Assembly: GCA_017549145.1 (NCBI GenBank) | Contig: JAFYVM010000057.1 | Location: forward strand, 1-64,000 | DNA: 64,000 nucleotides | Direction: 5' to 3' | Source of the DNA: Bacteroidales bacterium | GTDB taxonomy: Bacteria > Bacteroidota > Bacteroidia > Bacteroidales > UBA932 | Shown: piece by piece, positions 26,901 through 35,642 of the stretch | How the letters are laid out: every line of letters begins with the position of its first letter | Position numbering within the stretch: the stretch's first letter is position 1 | Made by a program: the position numbers and the translations under genes | The notes under the pieces: model-generated | The model's database searches: none | What the model saw: only the letters and a program-made list of their open reading frames with translations | Told to the model about the DNA's origin: nothing

Positions 26901-29148
26901 TCGGATAATAATGTTCTAGAATTTGGGTGTATGAATAGCCTTTGGAAGCCATGACAGCAGCTCCGATCTGGCAAAGTCCGACTCCGTGACCCCATCCGCA
27001 GCCATCAAGCCTGATTATATTGTCACCAATATAGCTGACATCGAAGGCAGAGCTCTTCAAATGTGAGTCCGAAAGGATACGGCGGATTTCAAGTTCCTTT
27101 CCAACTATGAGAGTGCGGTCTTCACCTGTAATCTTAAGGCGGATGATACGTCCAGACTCACCTCTTTCGAGTGGCTCAAGTGTCTGAATCTGCCCAAGAG
27201 CGATTCCGCTTCTGCGTTCTATCAGGTCTGCAAGTTCAGCTCTGTCGTATTCCTGAGTCCAGCGGTAGAAGTCCACTGTCTCCTGATCGTAGTTATTGAG
27301 TACCTGTCCCAGGATTTCCTTGTCCTGTGTAGCACAGAAGCACTCTCCTTCAGGATTATGGTCCGGAGTATCTGCAAGAGGCTGTAAATAGGCATAGTCC
27401 TTATCTTCCCAGCATGAAGAGAACTTCTCCATCTTGCCACCACAGCATTTTGAGAAACGGGCGTCACAAAGCTTGCCGTCATAATGCAAAGCCTGTCCCC
27501 ATGTTGCGTCTATCACCCTACGCACACGCTTTCCTACAGCACGTGTAAGTCCCTGATATCGTTGACAATGATCATCTGCGCAAACATCGAAGAGTTTGTG
27601 ATCCTCCTTATCGTACCACTTGGTATACTCGATCAGATCCGAACTCTCATTCGCCTCGTTCTTAGCAAAAAGGGAGTCAAGATTTGAAACCAAAGAAGGT
27701 ACATTATTCACTCCTTCCGGAACTGGATAGCAACAATCTGTGCGGAGAGCAGAGATCTGTGCCAACACCCATGAACGGGAAATCACGGCATGAGCCTTCA
27801 AGAACTCCTCAGATGCTGTAGCACTCATCTCAGAAGATATGACACTCAAAAGATAATCTTCGATGCCGACAACATTTATTGCTACAAGACGATTCTTCTC
27901 CACGATTATCTTCAAGGCACCGGCAAACTTCTGGTTTTCCTTGCGTTCCCAGTGGAATCCCACTCCAATAGTCACTCCATGCAGAATAAATGAAGGTTCT
28001 GCGAACATTGTAGATGGGTTAGGAGCTTCAAAATATAGTTCGTCGTACAAGGCCCCATCATATTCAATCTTACCTTCACGTACCTTTGCCTTACGTGGGC
28101 CGGCTCCATCTGCCAAGATTTCGAACTCCAACTCATCAGAGTTCATAATGCCGACATTAAGAAGTTGTTGCTCGCGAGTAAGGCGATTGATTATTCTTGC
28201 CTGTTCCTCCTCAGGTACAGACACTTCTCGCACCATATCTGAAAGCCACTCCGATGTCAATGCATCATACTCTTTCTCAACCGGCACAATGAAAACACCT
28301 GCCATATCTGCACAACCAGGGCTCATTGTCAGGTGATCCGGACCCTCAGACCAATAGTGGTGAGAGCGGTGTGAACGACGGAAAACCACAACTGTACGGA
28401 ACTCACCATGACTCCACCAAGAGTATAGATTTATCAGCGGCTCAGGCTCACCTTCTGGGATATCTGCACAATCTAAAAGACGGTAGAAAAGTTTGGCTGC
28501 AGACTTCGAAGTCTCAGAACGAAGCACGAAAACACCAGTAGTAAACTTCTGATAATGATATAGATGCGCATCCTGATTAGAGACAAGATAGTTTAATGGA
28601 TTATCCTGAGATTCTACCTGTGTCAACTGATCAAGATAATGATTGATATCATTCTCAAGAGGCATCATACCCTTCGGAACTCCCTGGAAATGGTGGTGAT
28701 CCGGAGCAGAAGCACCACTTTTAGGTCCATTGTAGAAGAATGCGCAGCTGTGGTACTTCCTTGCAAGGTCAAGCATATCAATATATCTGTGCCAGATAGA
28801 CTGATCTGTGTGCTTTGACTTTGCAATCACAAGGTGGTCCGGAAATATAGGATATGGATTTACAAGGATGTCATACTTCTTACCTTTGCGTCCCTCAAAT
28901 TTGAGCATGATCTGCTCTGGCGGCCTGTTTTCACGACAAAGGAAGCATCTGCGCTTAGCAATCTCCTCTTTTGTCAACTTGGCTGCAGAGGAAATCATTC
29001 GCGCCGGATTGAACTGTAGCTTAACAGTCAGGCCTCCGACTTCCAATTCCCTGACACGCACATCCTTCAGAGCACGGAAATTATTACACGCCAGAGGCCA
29101 GCGTGAAAGCTGGTCTCCTACGAATTTATGTATTCTGGTTTCTTTCAT
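26887..29148 (-). CDS. DUF4922 (HIT-like) and SpoIID/LytB fusion protein
   Basis: I chose the ATG at 29146-29148, which overlaps the GT2 stop codon in an ATGA arrangement; the frame also has a GTG at 29175. Residues about 1-310 are DUF4922, with a CFLCRENRP zinc-finger-like motif and PDHHHFQG, the histidine triad of the GalT/HIT nucleotidyl-transferase fold. Residues about 380-753 are SpoIID/Lyt[37 protein letters not shown] and the terminal [13 protein letters not shown]. SpoIID is known as a lytic transglycosylase for denuded glycan strands. There is no signal peptide or membrane segment at the N terminus, so the protein should be cytosolic, which is odd for SpoIID. Confidence 0.88.
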   Translation of the reverse strand: MKETRIHKFVGDQLSRWPLACNNFRALKDVRVRELEVGGLTVKLQFNPARMISSAAKLTKEEIAKRRCFLCRENRPPEQIMLKFEGRKGKKYDILVNPYPIFPDHLVIAKSKHTDQSIWHRYIDMLDLARKYHSCAFFYNGPKSGASAPDHHHFQGVPKGMMPLENDINHYLDQLTQVESQDNPLNYLVSNQDAHLYHYQKFTTGVFVLRSETSKSAAKLFYRLLDCADIPEGEPEPLINLYSWWSHGEFRTVVVFRRSHRSHHYWSEGPDHLTMSPGCADMAGVFIVPVEKEYDALTSEWLSDMVREVSVPEEEQARIINRLTREQQLLNVGIMNSDELEFEILADGAGPRKAKVREGKIEYDGALYDELYFEAPNPSTMFAEPSFILHGVTIGVGFHWERKENQKFAGALKIIVEKNRLVAINVVGIEDYLLSVISSEMSATASEEFLKAHAVISRSWVLAQISALRTDCCYPVPEGVNNVPSLVSNLDSLFAKNEANESSDLIEYTKWYDKEDHKLFDVCADDHCQRYQGLTRAVGKRVRRVIDATWGQALHYDGKLCDARFSKCCGGKMEKFSSCWEDKDYAYLQPLADTPDHNPEGECFCATQDKEILGQVLNNYDQETVDFYRWTQEYDRAELADLIERRSGIALGQIQTLEPLERGESGRIIRLKITGEDRTLIVGKELEIRRILSDSHLKSSAFDVSYIGDNIIRLDGCGWGHGVGLCQIGAAVMASKGYSYTQILEHYYPNATL

Positions 29149-30539
29149 TTCTTCAAACGGGCTTCTAGTTCCCACGTACGGATGCGGTCCTTGTATAAGT
29201 TATTCGCATTTATTTTTTCGATATCGAGTGCAGCATCCGAGTTACCCTCCCATCGGCGGCAGCAGTAAAGCACGTCATAGATTCGACCGATACGATACTC
29301 TCGACTGATTCGCAGACCAAGAGCATAGTCTTCTCCATAGCTTGTGTTTGGAAGGTTTATCTGACGAAGAAGCGGAGTCCAGAAGGCACGTGGCGCACCC
29401 AGTCCATTGATCCTAAGCGCATTGTTGCGGCCATTTTCCTCTGTCCACTCGCGATGATCAATGATTCCTGGCGGGATTGGCTGCATATCGAAATTTGTCA
29501 TCTGATATGTTCCGACAACCATTGCACAATTCTGTTCACGGAAAGCATTCACGATTTTTGTCAGTGTATCAGGACTACTATAGACATCATCGCTATCAAG
29601 CTGAACTGCAAACTCACCACATTTTTCGCTATGAACTGCAAGGTTCCAGCAACCACCGATACCTAGGTCATATTTAGCAGGAACAATATGCACAAGTCTT
29701 TCATCCTTAGCTGCAATTTCCTCCAAAAGCTCGGTTGTGCCATCTGTAGAATGATTATCAACGACAATTACGTTGAACGGGAAATCACACTGCTGAGCCA
29801 AGGCGCTTTCCACAGCATCTTTTACTGTCCTGACTCTGTTATATACCGGAATAACGACAGACGCCGTCACTGGAAAGCCTCCAGTGAACTCTACATCCTT
29901 GAATTTAGGCTCAAGATATGCCCCGATACGCTTGAGATGAGCTGTACATACCTGCTCCATCTCGATCTGGACTGCCCTATTCTTCGGATCCACATAATCG
30001 AACTGTTTCTCGCCTGACTTACGGGTGTCAGTTTCAATTTCAGTATAGAGATATTCATTAACATGAACAATCTTCTTCATTCTCAGACGAAGGTCATATA
30101 GGGCTCCCCACTCATAGTCTTCCTCCATAGCACGAACGGCCTTGCGGAATGAGGCACTTCTGAAAACAAGCACACTTCCAAAGTCAAAGTCATCTCGGAG
30201 AGCACCCTTCTGGCAGTCAATCACCGGATGCTTTTTGCGTTGACCATCCACAACTTCATAATGATCTGCATAAAGCATATCTGCCTTGGTATCCTCTGCA
30301 ATAGCGATAAAGCGATCAAGGGCAAAAAGGCCCATTTCCAGAGGTAGGTCTTTAGTATAAATAAGGATGTACTTTTGAGATACGGCTTCAGCAATGCTCT
30401 TTAGAGTCTGAGTCGATCTGAGCGAAACGCCTGAAAGGATTGTAACACCTGTAAATGAATGACTTCTGCTGAAGGATTCAACTGTTGTGGATATGTCTTC
30501 ACCGTTCATTGACGGCACAAAACATTCAATGCTTGACAT
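29145..30539 (-). CDS. GT2-family glycosyltransferase with tandem GT-A-like domains
   Basis: The 464-residue protein has a C-terminal glycosyltransferase family 2 domain starting near residue 230 ([40 protein letters not shown] as the DxD-like metal site, [10 protein letters not shown]). The first 220 residues look like a degraded GT-A fold ([16 protein letters not shown]) without a clear DxD. It ends in an ATGA overlap with the DUF4922-SpoIID gene. It has a -7 box just upstream and is the first gene of the peptidoglycan-salvage cluster. Acceptor and donor are unknown. Confidence 0.87.
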   Translation of the reverse strand: MSSIECFVPSMNGEDISTTVESFSRSHSFTGVTILSGVSLRSTQTLKSIAEAVSQKYILIYTKDLPLEMGLFALDRFIAIAEDTKADMLYADHYEVVDGQRKKHPVIDCQKGALRDDFDFGSVLVFRSASFRKAVRAMEEDYEWGALYDLRLRMKKIVHVNEYLYTEIETDTRKSGEKQFDYVDPKNRAVQIEMEQVCTAHLKRIGAYLEPKFKDVEFTGGFPVTASVVIPVYNRVRTVKDAVESALAQQCDFPFNVIVVDNHSTDGTTELLEEIAAKDERLVHIVPAKYDLGIGGCWNLAVHSEKCGEFAVQLDSDDVYSSPDTLTKIVNAFREQNCAMVVGTYQMTNFDMQPIPPGIIDHREWTEENGRNNALRINGLGAPRAFWTPLLRQINLPNTSYGEDYALGLRISREYRIGRIYDVLYCCRRWEGNSDAALDIEKINANNLYKDRIRTWELEARLKK

Positions 30540-30567
30540 AGTTATACCTGTTTTTGTGTATCAAAGA

Positions 30568-30575
30568 CAAATATA
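30568..30575 (-). promoter_or_regulatory. -7 box of the GT2-NamZ cluster
   Basis: TATATTTG on the minus strand, 29 bases before the ATG of the GT2 gene. A convincing -33 TTTG was not found. It separates this cluster from the Nudix gene upstream. Confidence 0.45.
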
Positions 30576-30584
30576 ACCGAAAAA

Positions 30585-31169
30585 TTACAGAAGTGCTAAC
30601 AGTTGATTGCGAATCATTTGAAATTCTGATTCGAAGTTTGGAGTGAATACTCCTTTGCCAATGGACGCATCAATCTCTGCAATATCCCACCACTTTCCTT
30701 CATCAACTTCATCAAGGTCAGGACGAAGGTCAAAAGTGCCTACTGCGGCAAAGATATTTACAAGTTCGCGCTCAATTTCTGATTCAAACTCATAAGACAT
30801 GATTGCAATAGGATTGAATGCCATCAAGCCAATCTCTTCCGAAGCTTCACGATAGACTGCTTCCAGGATTGTTTCGCCATAAGAAACATGGCCACCGACC
30901 GCAGTATCCCATTTTCCTGGCTGAATTTTCTTACGCATAGAGCGTTTCTGAAGGTAGATTCGGCTGAAACGGTCGATTATATGTATATGGATTACCGGAT
31001 GCAAAGGCTTTGCCCCGCTATGACAATATTCACGTGTAGATCGTCCTACAACCATGCCTGATGGTTCCACAACAGGAAACCACTCGCTGACCGTAGGGCG
31101 ATTCAACGAGGTCTCCGCAGTCGGAAGTGGAATCATCGGAGCAATGTCGTATGGATATATAAGCTCCAT
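30585..31169 (-). CDS. Nudix hydrolase
   Basis: A 194-residue protein with an intact Nudix box, GHVSYGETILEAVYREASEE followed by IGL (G-x5-E-x7-REUxEExGU). The segment before it (PLHPVIHIHIID, IYLQKRS, GKWDTAVGGHV) resembles the IPP-isomerase-like and NADH-pyrophosphatase-like branch. The substrate cannot be read. Its start codon overlaps the thioesterase stop codon by one base, so the two are translationally coupled. Confidence 0.9.
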   Translation of the reverse strand: MELIYPYDIAPMIPLPTAETSLNRPTVSEWFPVVEPSGMVVGRSTREYCHSGAKPLHPVIHIHIIDRFSRIYLQKRSMRKKIQPGKWDTAVGGHVSYGETILEAVYREASEEIGLMAFNPIAIMSYEFESEIERELVNIFAAVGTFDLRPDLDEVDEGKWWDIAEIDASIGKGVFTPNFESEFQMIRNQLLALL

Positions 31170-31903
31170 TAAAAACGCATTTCTATGCAGAATGACGACG
31201 CACCATCTACTTTACCCTCAACAAAGATGCGCAAGCCTTCTTCTGTTTCCTGTACTGTCTTATAAATTGCAACAGAGTCGCCAGCACGAGTCTCGCGATT
31301 GAAATTGATAAAGAATTCCTTAAGTGGACGGGCAGATGTGATTTCATAATCTACTGCATCCATAGCCCAGTGCATATACATTGCATTATTTGTGTGACCT
31401 AGCATATCTACATCAGAGTAGGACACCACATGATTCATCACATATGTAGGCTCAATGTCCTTCGGAAGCTGAATCTTGTCAGCAGGCTGAGCTATAGCGT
31501 CCTCCTTACAAGTAGAACCCTCATCAATAAGCTGCGGATCACGAACAAAACGACGTGTCTCAAGATTTAGTACAATCCATGAAGTTGTAGCCTCAACGCA
31601 AACATTTCCTTGCTCATCCTTCATCTGAAAATCTCTGATGAAGAATAGTCTGTTAAGGCCCTTATGCCAGGTAGTGAGCGTAACCTTATCACGCCACATT
31701 GGAGTATTGACAAAACGGATATGCATTCTGGAGAGCACCCAGGCCGTCTTTGAAGCGATAAGATCATCGTATCCGAAACCCAATACAGTGGCATGGCGAT
31801 TTGCCATTTCCTGTGCATAGTTCATGAATGACACCGGCTTGAGTCTCCAGGACGCATCAGTGTCATAACATGGAATTGTATAATTTTCGACTAGTTTATT
31901 CAT
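31169..31903 (-). CDS. Acyl-ACP thioesterase
   Basis: A 244-residue member of the FatA/acyl-ACP thioesterase family, built of two hot-dog folds. It should release fatty acids from acyl carrier protein. Family features are YDTDASWRLKPVSFMNYAQE, LSRMHIRFVNTPMWRDKV, TTSWIVLNLETRRFVR, and in the second half VSYSDVDMLGHTNNAMYMHW. It overlaps the HU-like gene by 4 bases (ATGA) and the Nudix gene by 1 base, forming a compact three-gene unit. Confidence 0.92.
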   Translation of the reverse strand: MNKLVENYTIPCYDTDASWRLKPVSFMNYAQEMANRHATVLGFGYDDLIASKTAWVLSRMHIRFVNTPMWRDKVTLTTWHKGLNRLFFIRDFQMKDEQGNVCVEATTSWIVLNLETRRFVRDPQLIDEGSTCKEDAIAQPADKIQLPKDIEPTYVMNHVVSYSDVDMLGHTNNAMYMHWAMDAVDYEITSARPLKEFFINFNRETRAGDSVAIYKTVQETEEGLRIFVEGKVDGASSFCIEMRF

Positions 31904-32820
31904 AATTTATAGTTAAGAATCTCCAGTTCCTCTGGCGTATATAGCAGAGTATCAAAAACTCCTGGCATCATACGGGCCACAACAACAAATGCACCTAAAA
32001 GTACAACTGCCAGTACCACAAGAACTATCATCGTTGTCATAAACTTCTTTCCAGCAGATTTCTTCGGTTTTTCAACAGTTTCTGTCTCAACCTCGACTAC
32101 TTCTTCAACAGGTTCAGATGATTCTGCTTCAACAGCAACCTCCTCCTCAACAACTGCTTCCGCCACAGCCTCAACCACCTCCTCAGCAGTCTCAACAACC
32201 TCTTCTGTAGCAACTTCTTCAACAACTTCCTCCTCTGTAGGTCCGACAACACCCTCAATAGCATTATCCTCTACCACACCCTCAACTTCCTCAACCTTAT
32301 CCTCTTCGACCTTATCTTCCTGTAAACCAGCTACAACAACCTCTTCCATGATAGACTTCAAGCCAGCAACAGCAGAAGCCACCTCCTGCTGCGTCTCCAC
32401 ATGAGTCTTCAAAGAAATAGGCTCAAGACCAATACCAGCTGGGTAAATATCAAGTCCTTCCTCAGGAATAAAGAAAAGATGGTTCTCCTTTGTAGCTCTC
32501 AAACGTCCAAGTCCAGGAAGGATTACAACCTTTTTTGTAAAGATAACCTGACGGAGTTCGCGAATGAAATCGCCAAGAATACGACAAGCCACATCCCTAT
32601 CCAAGCCATTTGCCTCAACATAGAAGTCGATCAGTTCATCACCTGTATCAGGTTTTGAGCGAAAGGAAAGCTTTCTATAAGGTGGATTTATAGTGTAGCC
32701 CTTATCTGAAAATGTAGAAGGAACCATCTCGGCCACAAAGCAACCAAGTCCCGGAAGAACCACTCTATCCTTGTCAAGGATAAGTTCCTTTATCATTTTT
32801 GACAACAAATCTACATCCAT
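31900..32820 (-). CDS. HU-like/CCDC81-type membrane protein without SPOR domain
   Basis: Residues 1-135 hold two HU-like/CCDC81-type units (LILDKDRVVLPGLGCFVAEMV, and VVILPGLGRLRATKENH). Residues about 165-245 are a long acidic Glu/Val/Ala-rich tract. About residues 252-276 form one transmembrane helix preceded by KPKKSAGKK. Only about 25 residues follow. In most Bacteroidetes relatives a C-terminal SPOR peptidoglycan-binding domain follows the membrane helix; none is visible here. The topology suggests a cytosolic HU part and a short outside tail. It has its own -7 box and leads the thioesterase-Nudix unit. Confidence 0.8.
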   Translation of the reverse strand: MDVDLLSKMIKELILDKDRVVLPGLGCFVAEMVPSTFSDKGYTINPPYRKLSFRSKPDTGDELIDFYVEANGLDRDVACRILGDFIRELRQVIFTKKVVILPGLGRLRATKENHLFFIPEEGLDIYPAGIGLEPISLKTHVETQQEVASAVAGLKSIMEEVVVAGLQEDKVEEDKVEEVEGVVEDNAIEGVVGPTEEEVVEEVATEEVVETAEEVVEAVAEAVVEEEVAVEAESSEPVEEVVEVETETVEKPKKSAGKKFMTTMIVLVVLAVVLLGAFVVVARMMPGVFDTLLYTPEELEILNYKL

Positions 32821-32848
32821 AAACCTTATATTTTGACTTTAAACGTCA

Positions 32849-32856
32849 CAAAGGTA
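32849..32856 (-). promoter_or_regulatory. -7 box of the HU-like/thioesterase/Nudix unit
   Basis: TACCTTTG on the minus strand 29 bases before the ATG of the HU-like gene. It is divergent from the tRNA promoter at 32886-32916. Confidence 0.5.
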
Positions 32857-32885
32857 GAAAAAATTCAAAAATAATTGCGAAATAT

Positions 32886-32916
32886 TTTGCCAGTTAAAAA
32901 AATGTTCGTACATTTG
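32886..32916 (+). promoter_or_regulatory. Consensus promoter of the tRNA-Asn pair
   Basis: TTTG at 32886-32889 and TACATTTG at 32909-32916, separated by exactly 19 bases: the best match in the window to the Bacteroidetes promoter. Transcription should start near 32922, giving a short leader with a CAAACG / CGTTTG hairpin before the first tRNA at 32959. Confidence 0.8.
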
Positions 32917-32958
32917 CCCTCCCAAACGTTAAGGATAGCGTTTGAGAAAACAAAATAT

Positions 32959-33032
32959 TCCCGAATAGCTCAGTTGGTTAGAGCATCTGACTGTTAATCA
33001 GAGGGTCCTTGGTTCAAGTCCAAGTTCGGGAG
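32959..33032 (+). tRNA. tRNA-Asn (GTT)
   Basis: The acceptor stem TCCCGAA / TTCGGGA closes a 74-base cloverleaf. The D arm is AGCTCAGTTGGTTAGAGC, the anticodon stem-loop CTGACTGTTAATCAG carries GTT, and the T arm has GGTTCAAGTCC. The discriminator is G. No CCA is encoded (the next bases are CAA). Confidence 0.97.
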
Positions 33033-33051
33033 CAACAAAATACAATATCAT

Positions 33052-33125
33052 TCCCGAATAGCTCAGTTGGTTAGAGCATCTGACTGTTAATCAGAGGGTC
33101 CTTGGTTCAAGTCCAAGTTCGGGAG
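33052..33125 (+). tRNA. tRNA-Asn (GTT), second identical copy
   Basis: Identical over all 74 bases to the copy 19 bases upstream, with anticodon GTT. The three bases after the discriminator happen to be CCA (33126-33128), unlike the first copy. It is followed by a terminator, so the pair forms a two-tRNA operon. Confidence 0.97.
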
Positions 33126-33521
33126 CCACACTGGACAAATCTTCAAAATTGAGGGTTTGTCCTTTTTCTTTTTCCCGTAACCCACTGATTTCAAGTCAAA
33201 TACAAACAGGAATTCATTCTTGGAAAGAGGTTCAATATCGTCATTTTTCTTATCCTTGACAAATTTCAACATCTGATTAAAACGCTTCCTGTTTACATCA
33301 GTTTTTGCCGACTCATGTTCACCCTCAAAGCACTTCACCACCTCGTATTTATGTCGCTCCGCCCAAGCATAGCAACATTCTTTCTGTGTTTCCGGCGAAA
33401 ATCCATCTTCTTGGTCCTTACTACTAACCCTTTGATATATCACAGCTCTACCGCCCTTCTTAAGGGTCTGTTTCTTGCCCTTAGCAAACTTCCTAATCAA
33501 ATTATCATCAATTTCCGCCAT
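33087..33521 (-). pseudogene. Serine-recombinase N-terminal fragment
   Basis: Residues 25-96 match the N terminus of a resolvase-type serine recombinase: RAVIYQRVSSKDQEDGFSPE contains the catalytic serine, followed by TQKECCYAWAERHKYEVV and ESAKTDVNRKRFNQMLKFV. Homology stops near 33234. The frame then runs through unrelated sequence and through the tRNA-Asn on the opposite strand, so the last 48 residues are not a real domain. The rest of the catalytic domain and all of the DNA-binding part are missing. It is a remnant of an integrated element, next to the two tRNAs and a small companion gene. Confidence 0.75.
33133..33172 (+). terminator. Terminator of the tRNA-Asn operon
   Basis: GGACAAA / TTTGTCC stem (33133-33139, 33156-33162) with a 16-base loop, then TTTTTCTTTTT. 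Confidence 0.75.
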
Positions 33522-33780
33522 AAGCTCTCATATTTTCAAATACAATTATTGACCACATAGCGAAGAAATCAGCAACATCCCTCGCCTGCTCATCTGTGAG
33601 ACTCTCATATCCCTTAAATTCTCGGATTTCATCTTCACTAAACCTAATACTGTTCACTACCGAATACAATATTACCATAGCATACATGACTGTACGCCTT
33701 ATTCGTTTTCGGCTCTCGCGAGTACAAAACGCAACACGAGACTTCTGGTCGCCAAGGGCAACTACAACCTTTGTCCACAT
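33508..33780 (-). CDS. Small hypothetical protein upstream of the recombinase fragment
   Basis: A 90-residue protein starting at the ATG 33778-33780. The second half is a plausible helical acidic segment (FSEDEIREFKGYESLTDEQARDVADFF). It overlaps the recombinase fragment by 14 bases in the same direction, the arrangement expected for an accessory gene of a small mobile element. I do not recognise a family. Confidence 0.45.
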   Translation of the reverse strand: MWTKVVVALGDQKSRVAFCTRESRKRIRRTVMYAMVILYSVVNSIRFSEDEIREFKGYESLTDEQARDVADFFAMWSIIVFENMRAYGGN

Positions 33781-33792
33781 TGGGACTATGTA

Positions 33793-34179
33793 AATATGGA
33801 ATCTGTTTCGTAGAATGGAGTGCCCGTCTCTCCGGATAAGTATTAGCAGGCTATTGTTCTATCCTTCTATAAGAAGTCACTGCACATATAGCAATTCTTT
33901 AGAAGAATTCCAAATTCATTAAGACTATTTTCACTTGAGTATCTGAAGGTTATGAGTGCATTGGTTTCCTAATCTGTCATTTATGCACAAAACTGGAACC
34001 TCAACACTAACAAATAAGGGCGAATCCACAGAAAAACCTCAATAGAAGCACCTCAAAGGCCTTTTCCATGGTTTCACTTCTGTTATTTGTGAAACATCTG
34101 TTTATGCGCCGATCGGCGCAAGACCTAATCGGTCTTTCACCGTTCGGCGTTACCTACTTTTTCTTTTAGAAAATTTATT
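33793..34179. other. Gene-free stretch with inverted repeats
   Basis: No convincing gene is seen in these 387 bases. Several inverted repeats are. AATTCTT / AAGAATT lies at 33893-33909. ACAAATAA (34010-34017) pairs with TTATTTGT (34083-34090) and encloses AGAAG / CTTCT. A perfect 16-base palindrome lies at 34105-34120 (TGCGCCGATCGGCGCA), followed at once by AAGACC / GGTCTT (34120-34136). These could be terminators, att or resolution sites of the decayed element. Confidence 0.5.
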
Positions 34180-34187
34180 TATCTTTG
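34180..34187 (+). promoter_or_regulatory. -7 box upstream of the structured leader
   Basis: TATCTTTG on the plus strand, 292 bases before the ATG at 34472. Transcription from here (start near 34193) would include the whole structured region at 34244-34419. Confidence 0.5.
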
Positions 34188-34243
34188 TAACGTTGAGTTA
34201 TTCAGCAGACATATTTTGCGAAAGTGTTTTCGTAATATCCAAG

Positions 34244-34419
34244 CCGAAAATGTGGTAGTTTTCTGTTAAATCCGGATATGCGGCAACACTTCGCACCTAT
34301 TAGATTATGTCTATTGTGTCCTATACACAATACTCTATATCTAAGGGTGTGGAGTATTGTAGCTATTAGGATTTAGGCATTACCACAGCCTTCGGTTTGA
34401 ATAGCGGACATCTCCACAC
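34244..34419 (+). ncRNA. Candidate structured leader RNA with exclusive hairpins
   Basis: Outer closing stems pair CCGAA (34244-34248) with TTCGG (34391-34395), TGTGGTA (34251-34257) with TACCACA (34381-34387), and TAAATCC (34267-34273) with GGATTTA (34369-34375). Inside, TATTGTGT (34312-34319) pairs with ACACAATA (34325-34332). ACAATACTC (34327-34335) pairs with GAGTATTGT (34352-34360). GTGTGGAG (34347-34354) pairs with CTCCACAC (34412-34419). The last three pairings overlap and exclude one another, as in an attenuator or riboswitch. A 20-codon open frame (ATG at 34307) spans the switching hairpins. All pairings were read directly; no fold was computed, and I recognise no named RNA family. 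Confidence 0.5.
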
Positions 34420-34471
34420 TTTCTTCGTTTATTATAATGCTTACTAGGAGGTGGCGAGCGCTTATTTTAGT

Positions 34472-35221
34472 ATGAAAAAGCTAATTACCATTTGCTTTGC
34501 GCTGTTATGTTACAACGCATTCGCTCAAGACTTAATCACAAAGAAAGACGGAACAGACATTCAAGCAAAAGTCTTGGAAGTTACTACAAACGAAGTAAAG
34601 TACAAACTCTACGATGAACCCAATGGTGTTACTTACACATCGAGGAAATCAGAGCTTCTTATGATTCGCTACGAATCAGGCCGCAAAGACGTCTTTACTG
34701 GCAACACATATTCCGATTTATATACAACACATAGAGAGCCTGTTGACGGAATTACCCCAAACATGAAATACAAACAGCTCAAGTCACTATATAATTATAA
34801 GGAATATGAAAAGACCCTTGCTGATAGATATAGCCCAGCATGGTCAGGCGTTGCATCATTCTTTATTCCTGGACTTGGACAAATGATTAGCGGAGAAGTC
34901 GGAAGAGGATTTGCTTATTTAGGAGGTCATCTTGGCGGTATGATATTAGCTCCTGTTATCACAGCAGCCGGCACAGACGCATATGGATACGTATCAACCG
35001 GAGCTGCAATTACCGCTCTTGCAATCTACGCCGGTGTTATTGCACTTGACATTTGCGCCATAGTTGATGGTGTACGTGTCGCTAAGGTAAAGAATATGTA
35101 TGAGCAGGACTTGAAGAAGTTATATGCCTTAGATGTGGATTTATACCCATCGGTAAATTTTGTTCAGATGGGCAACACCGTACAGCCAACAGCAGGATTT
35201 ACACTCGCAATGAAATTCTAA
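34472..35221 (+). CDS. Exported Bacteroidetes membrane protein, function unknown
   Basis: The ATG at 34472 starts MKKLITICFALLCYNAFAQ, a clear signal peptide with cleavage after AFA. The frame could begin at a GTG at 34451. An unusually perfect AGGAGG (34446-34451) lies 20 bases before the ATG, too far for normal use and rare in this window. The mature protein has a beta-rich N-terminal domain (LITKKDGTDIQAKVLEVTTNEVKY). Two hydrophobic segments follow around 125-190, and SGVASFFIPGLGQMISG resembles the TM2/DUF5683 opening. It ends in a strand PTAGFTLAMKF. I do not recognise a function. The structured RNA lies just upstream and a strong terminator just downstream. Confidence 0.75.
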   Translation: MKKLITICFALLCYNAFAQDLITKKDGTDIQAKVLEVTTNEVKYKLYDEPNGVTYTSRKSELLMIRYESGRKDVFTGNTYSDLYTTHREPVDGITPNMKYKQLKSLYNYKEYEKTLADRYSPAWSGVASFFIPGLGQMISGEVGRGFAYLGGHLGGMILAPVITAAGTDAYGYVSTGAAITALAIYAGVIALDICAIVDGVRVAKVKNMYEQDLKKLYALDVDLYPSVNFVQMGNTVQPTAGFTLAMKF

Positions 35222-35240
35222 TTAGACGAACATAACATAT

Positions 35241-35270
35241 AAGGACACCCTTGATTATATGGGTGTCCTT
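35241..35270. terminator. Bidirectional terminator
   Basis: A perfect 10-bp stem AAGGACACCC / GGGTGTCCTT with a 10-base loop and T-runs on both sides. It serves the plus-strand gene ending at 35221 and possibly the minus-strand integrase fragment. Confidence 0.85.
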
Positions 35271-35274
35271 TATT

Positions 35275-35580
35275 TTAGAAATCTAGTAAATCATAGGTGG
35301 AGAGAAGTTCTGTCTGTCGCAGACCAAGGTATCTGCGCGTTGTCGCTATATCGCGGTGATTGAATAATTCAGACAAGCGAATTAGCGCCATTTCCGCATC
35401 AGTTCCAGCAGTTTCGACCACCTTCCGACCAAAGATTTTTCTGAGCGAGTGAGTGCTGAAATTTTCGATTCTAAGGGCATACTTGCGCTTAAATTCTTTG
35501 AATCGGCGATTGATATACTGTACACTATATACCGTATTATAACGACTAATCTTAACTACCACAGACAGGTAGGAAGGCAT
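35275..35580 (-). pseudogene. Tyrosine-recombinase C-terminal fragment
   Basis: The 101-residue frame keeps the C-terminal catalytic half of a tyrosine integrase: FSTHSLRKIFGRKVVE (His-x-x-Arg), LFNHRDIATTRRYLGL (His and nucleophilic Tyr). The arm-binding domain and the first catalytic arginine are missing. A stop codon lies in frame directly upstream of the ATG. Short Bacteroidetes integrases exist, but they still carry the first arginine, so this is most likely a remnant. With the serine-recombinase fragment at 33087 it marks a decayed mobile region. Confidence 0.75.
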
Positions 35581-35642
35581 CTACCAGCAGAAACTTGTCA
35601 GGAGTACACTTTTCCAAGGTGAGGAAAAAATGCAAATTAGAC

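Noticed and set aside
28808-29308. 166-codon open frame on the plus strand
   Set aside because: Antisense to the DUF4922-SpoIID and GT2 genes; no domain and no initiation context.
32959-33125. Tandem tRNA-Asn copies as attL/attR of one integrated element
   Set aside because: Only 19 bases separate the copies and they share one promoter and terminator, so simple tandem duplication explains them; no element lies between them.
33042-33130. Protein-coding frame across the second tRNA-Asn on the minus strand
   Set aside because: The residues come from antisense reading of the tRNA and are not a protein domain; kept only as the tail of the recombinase pseudogene.
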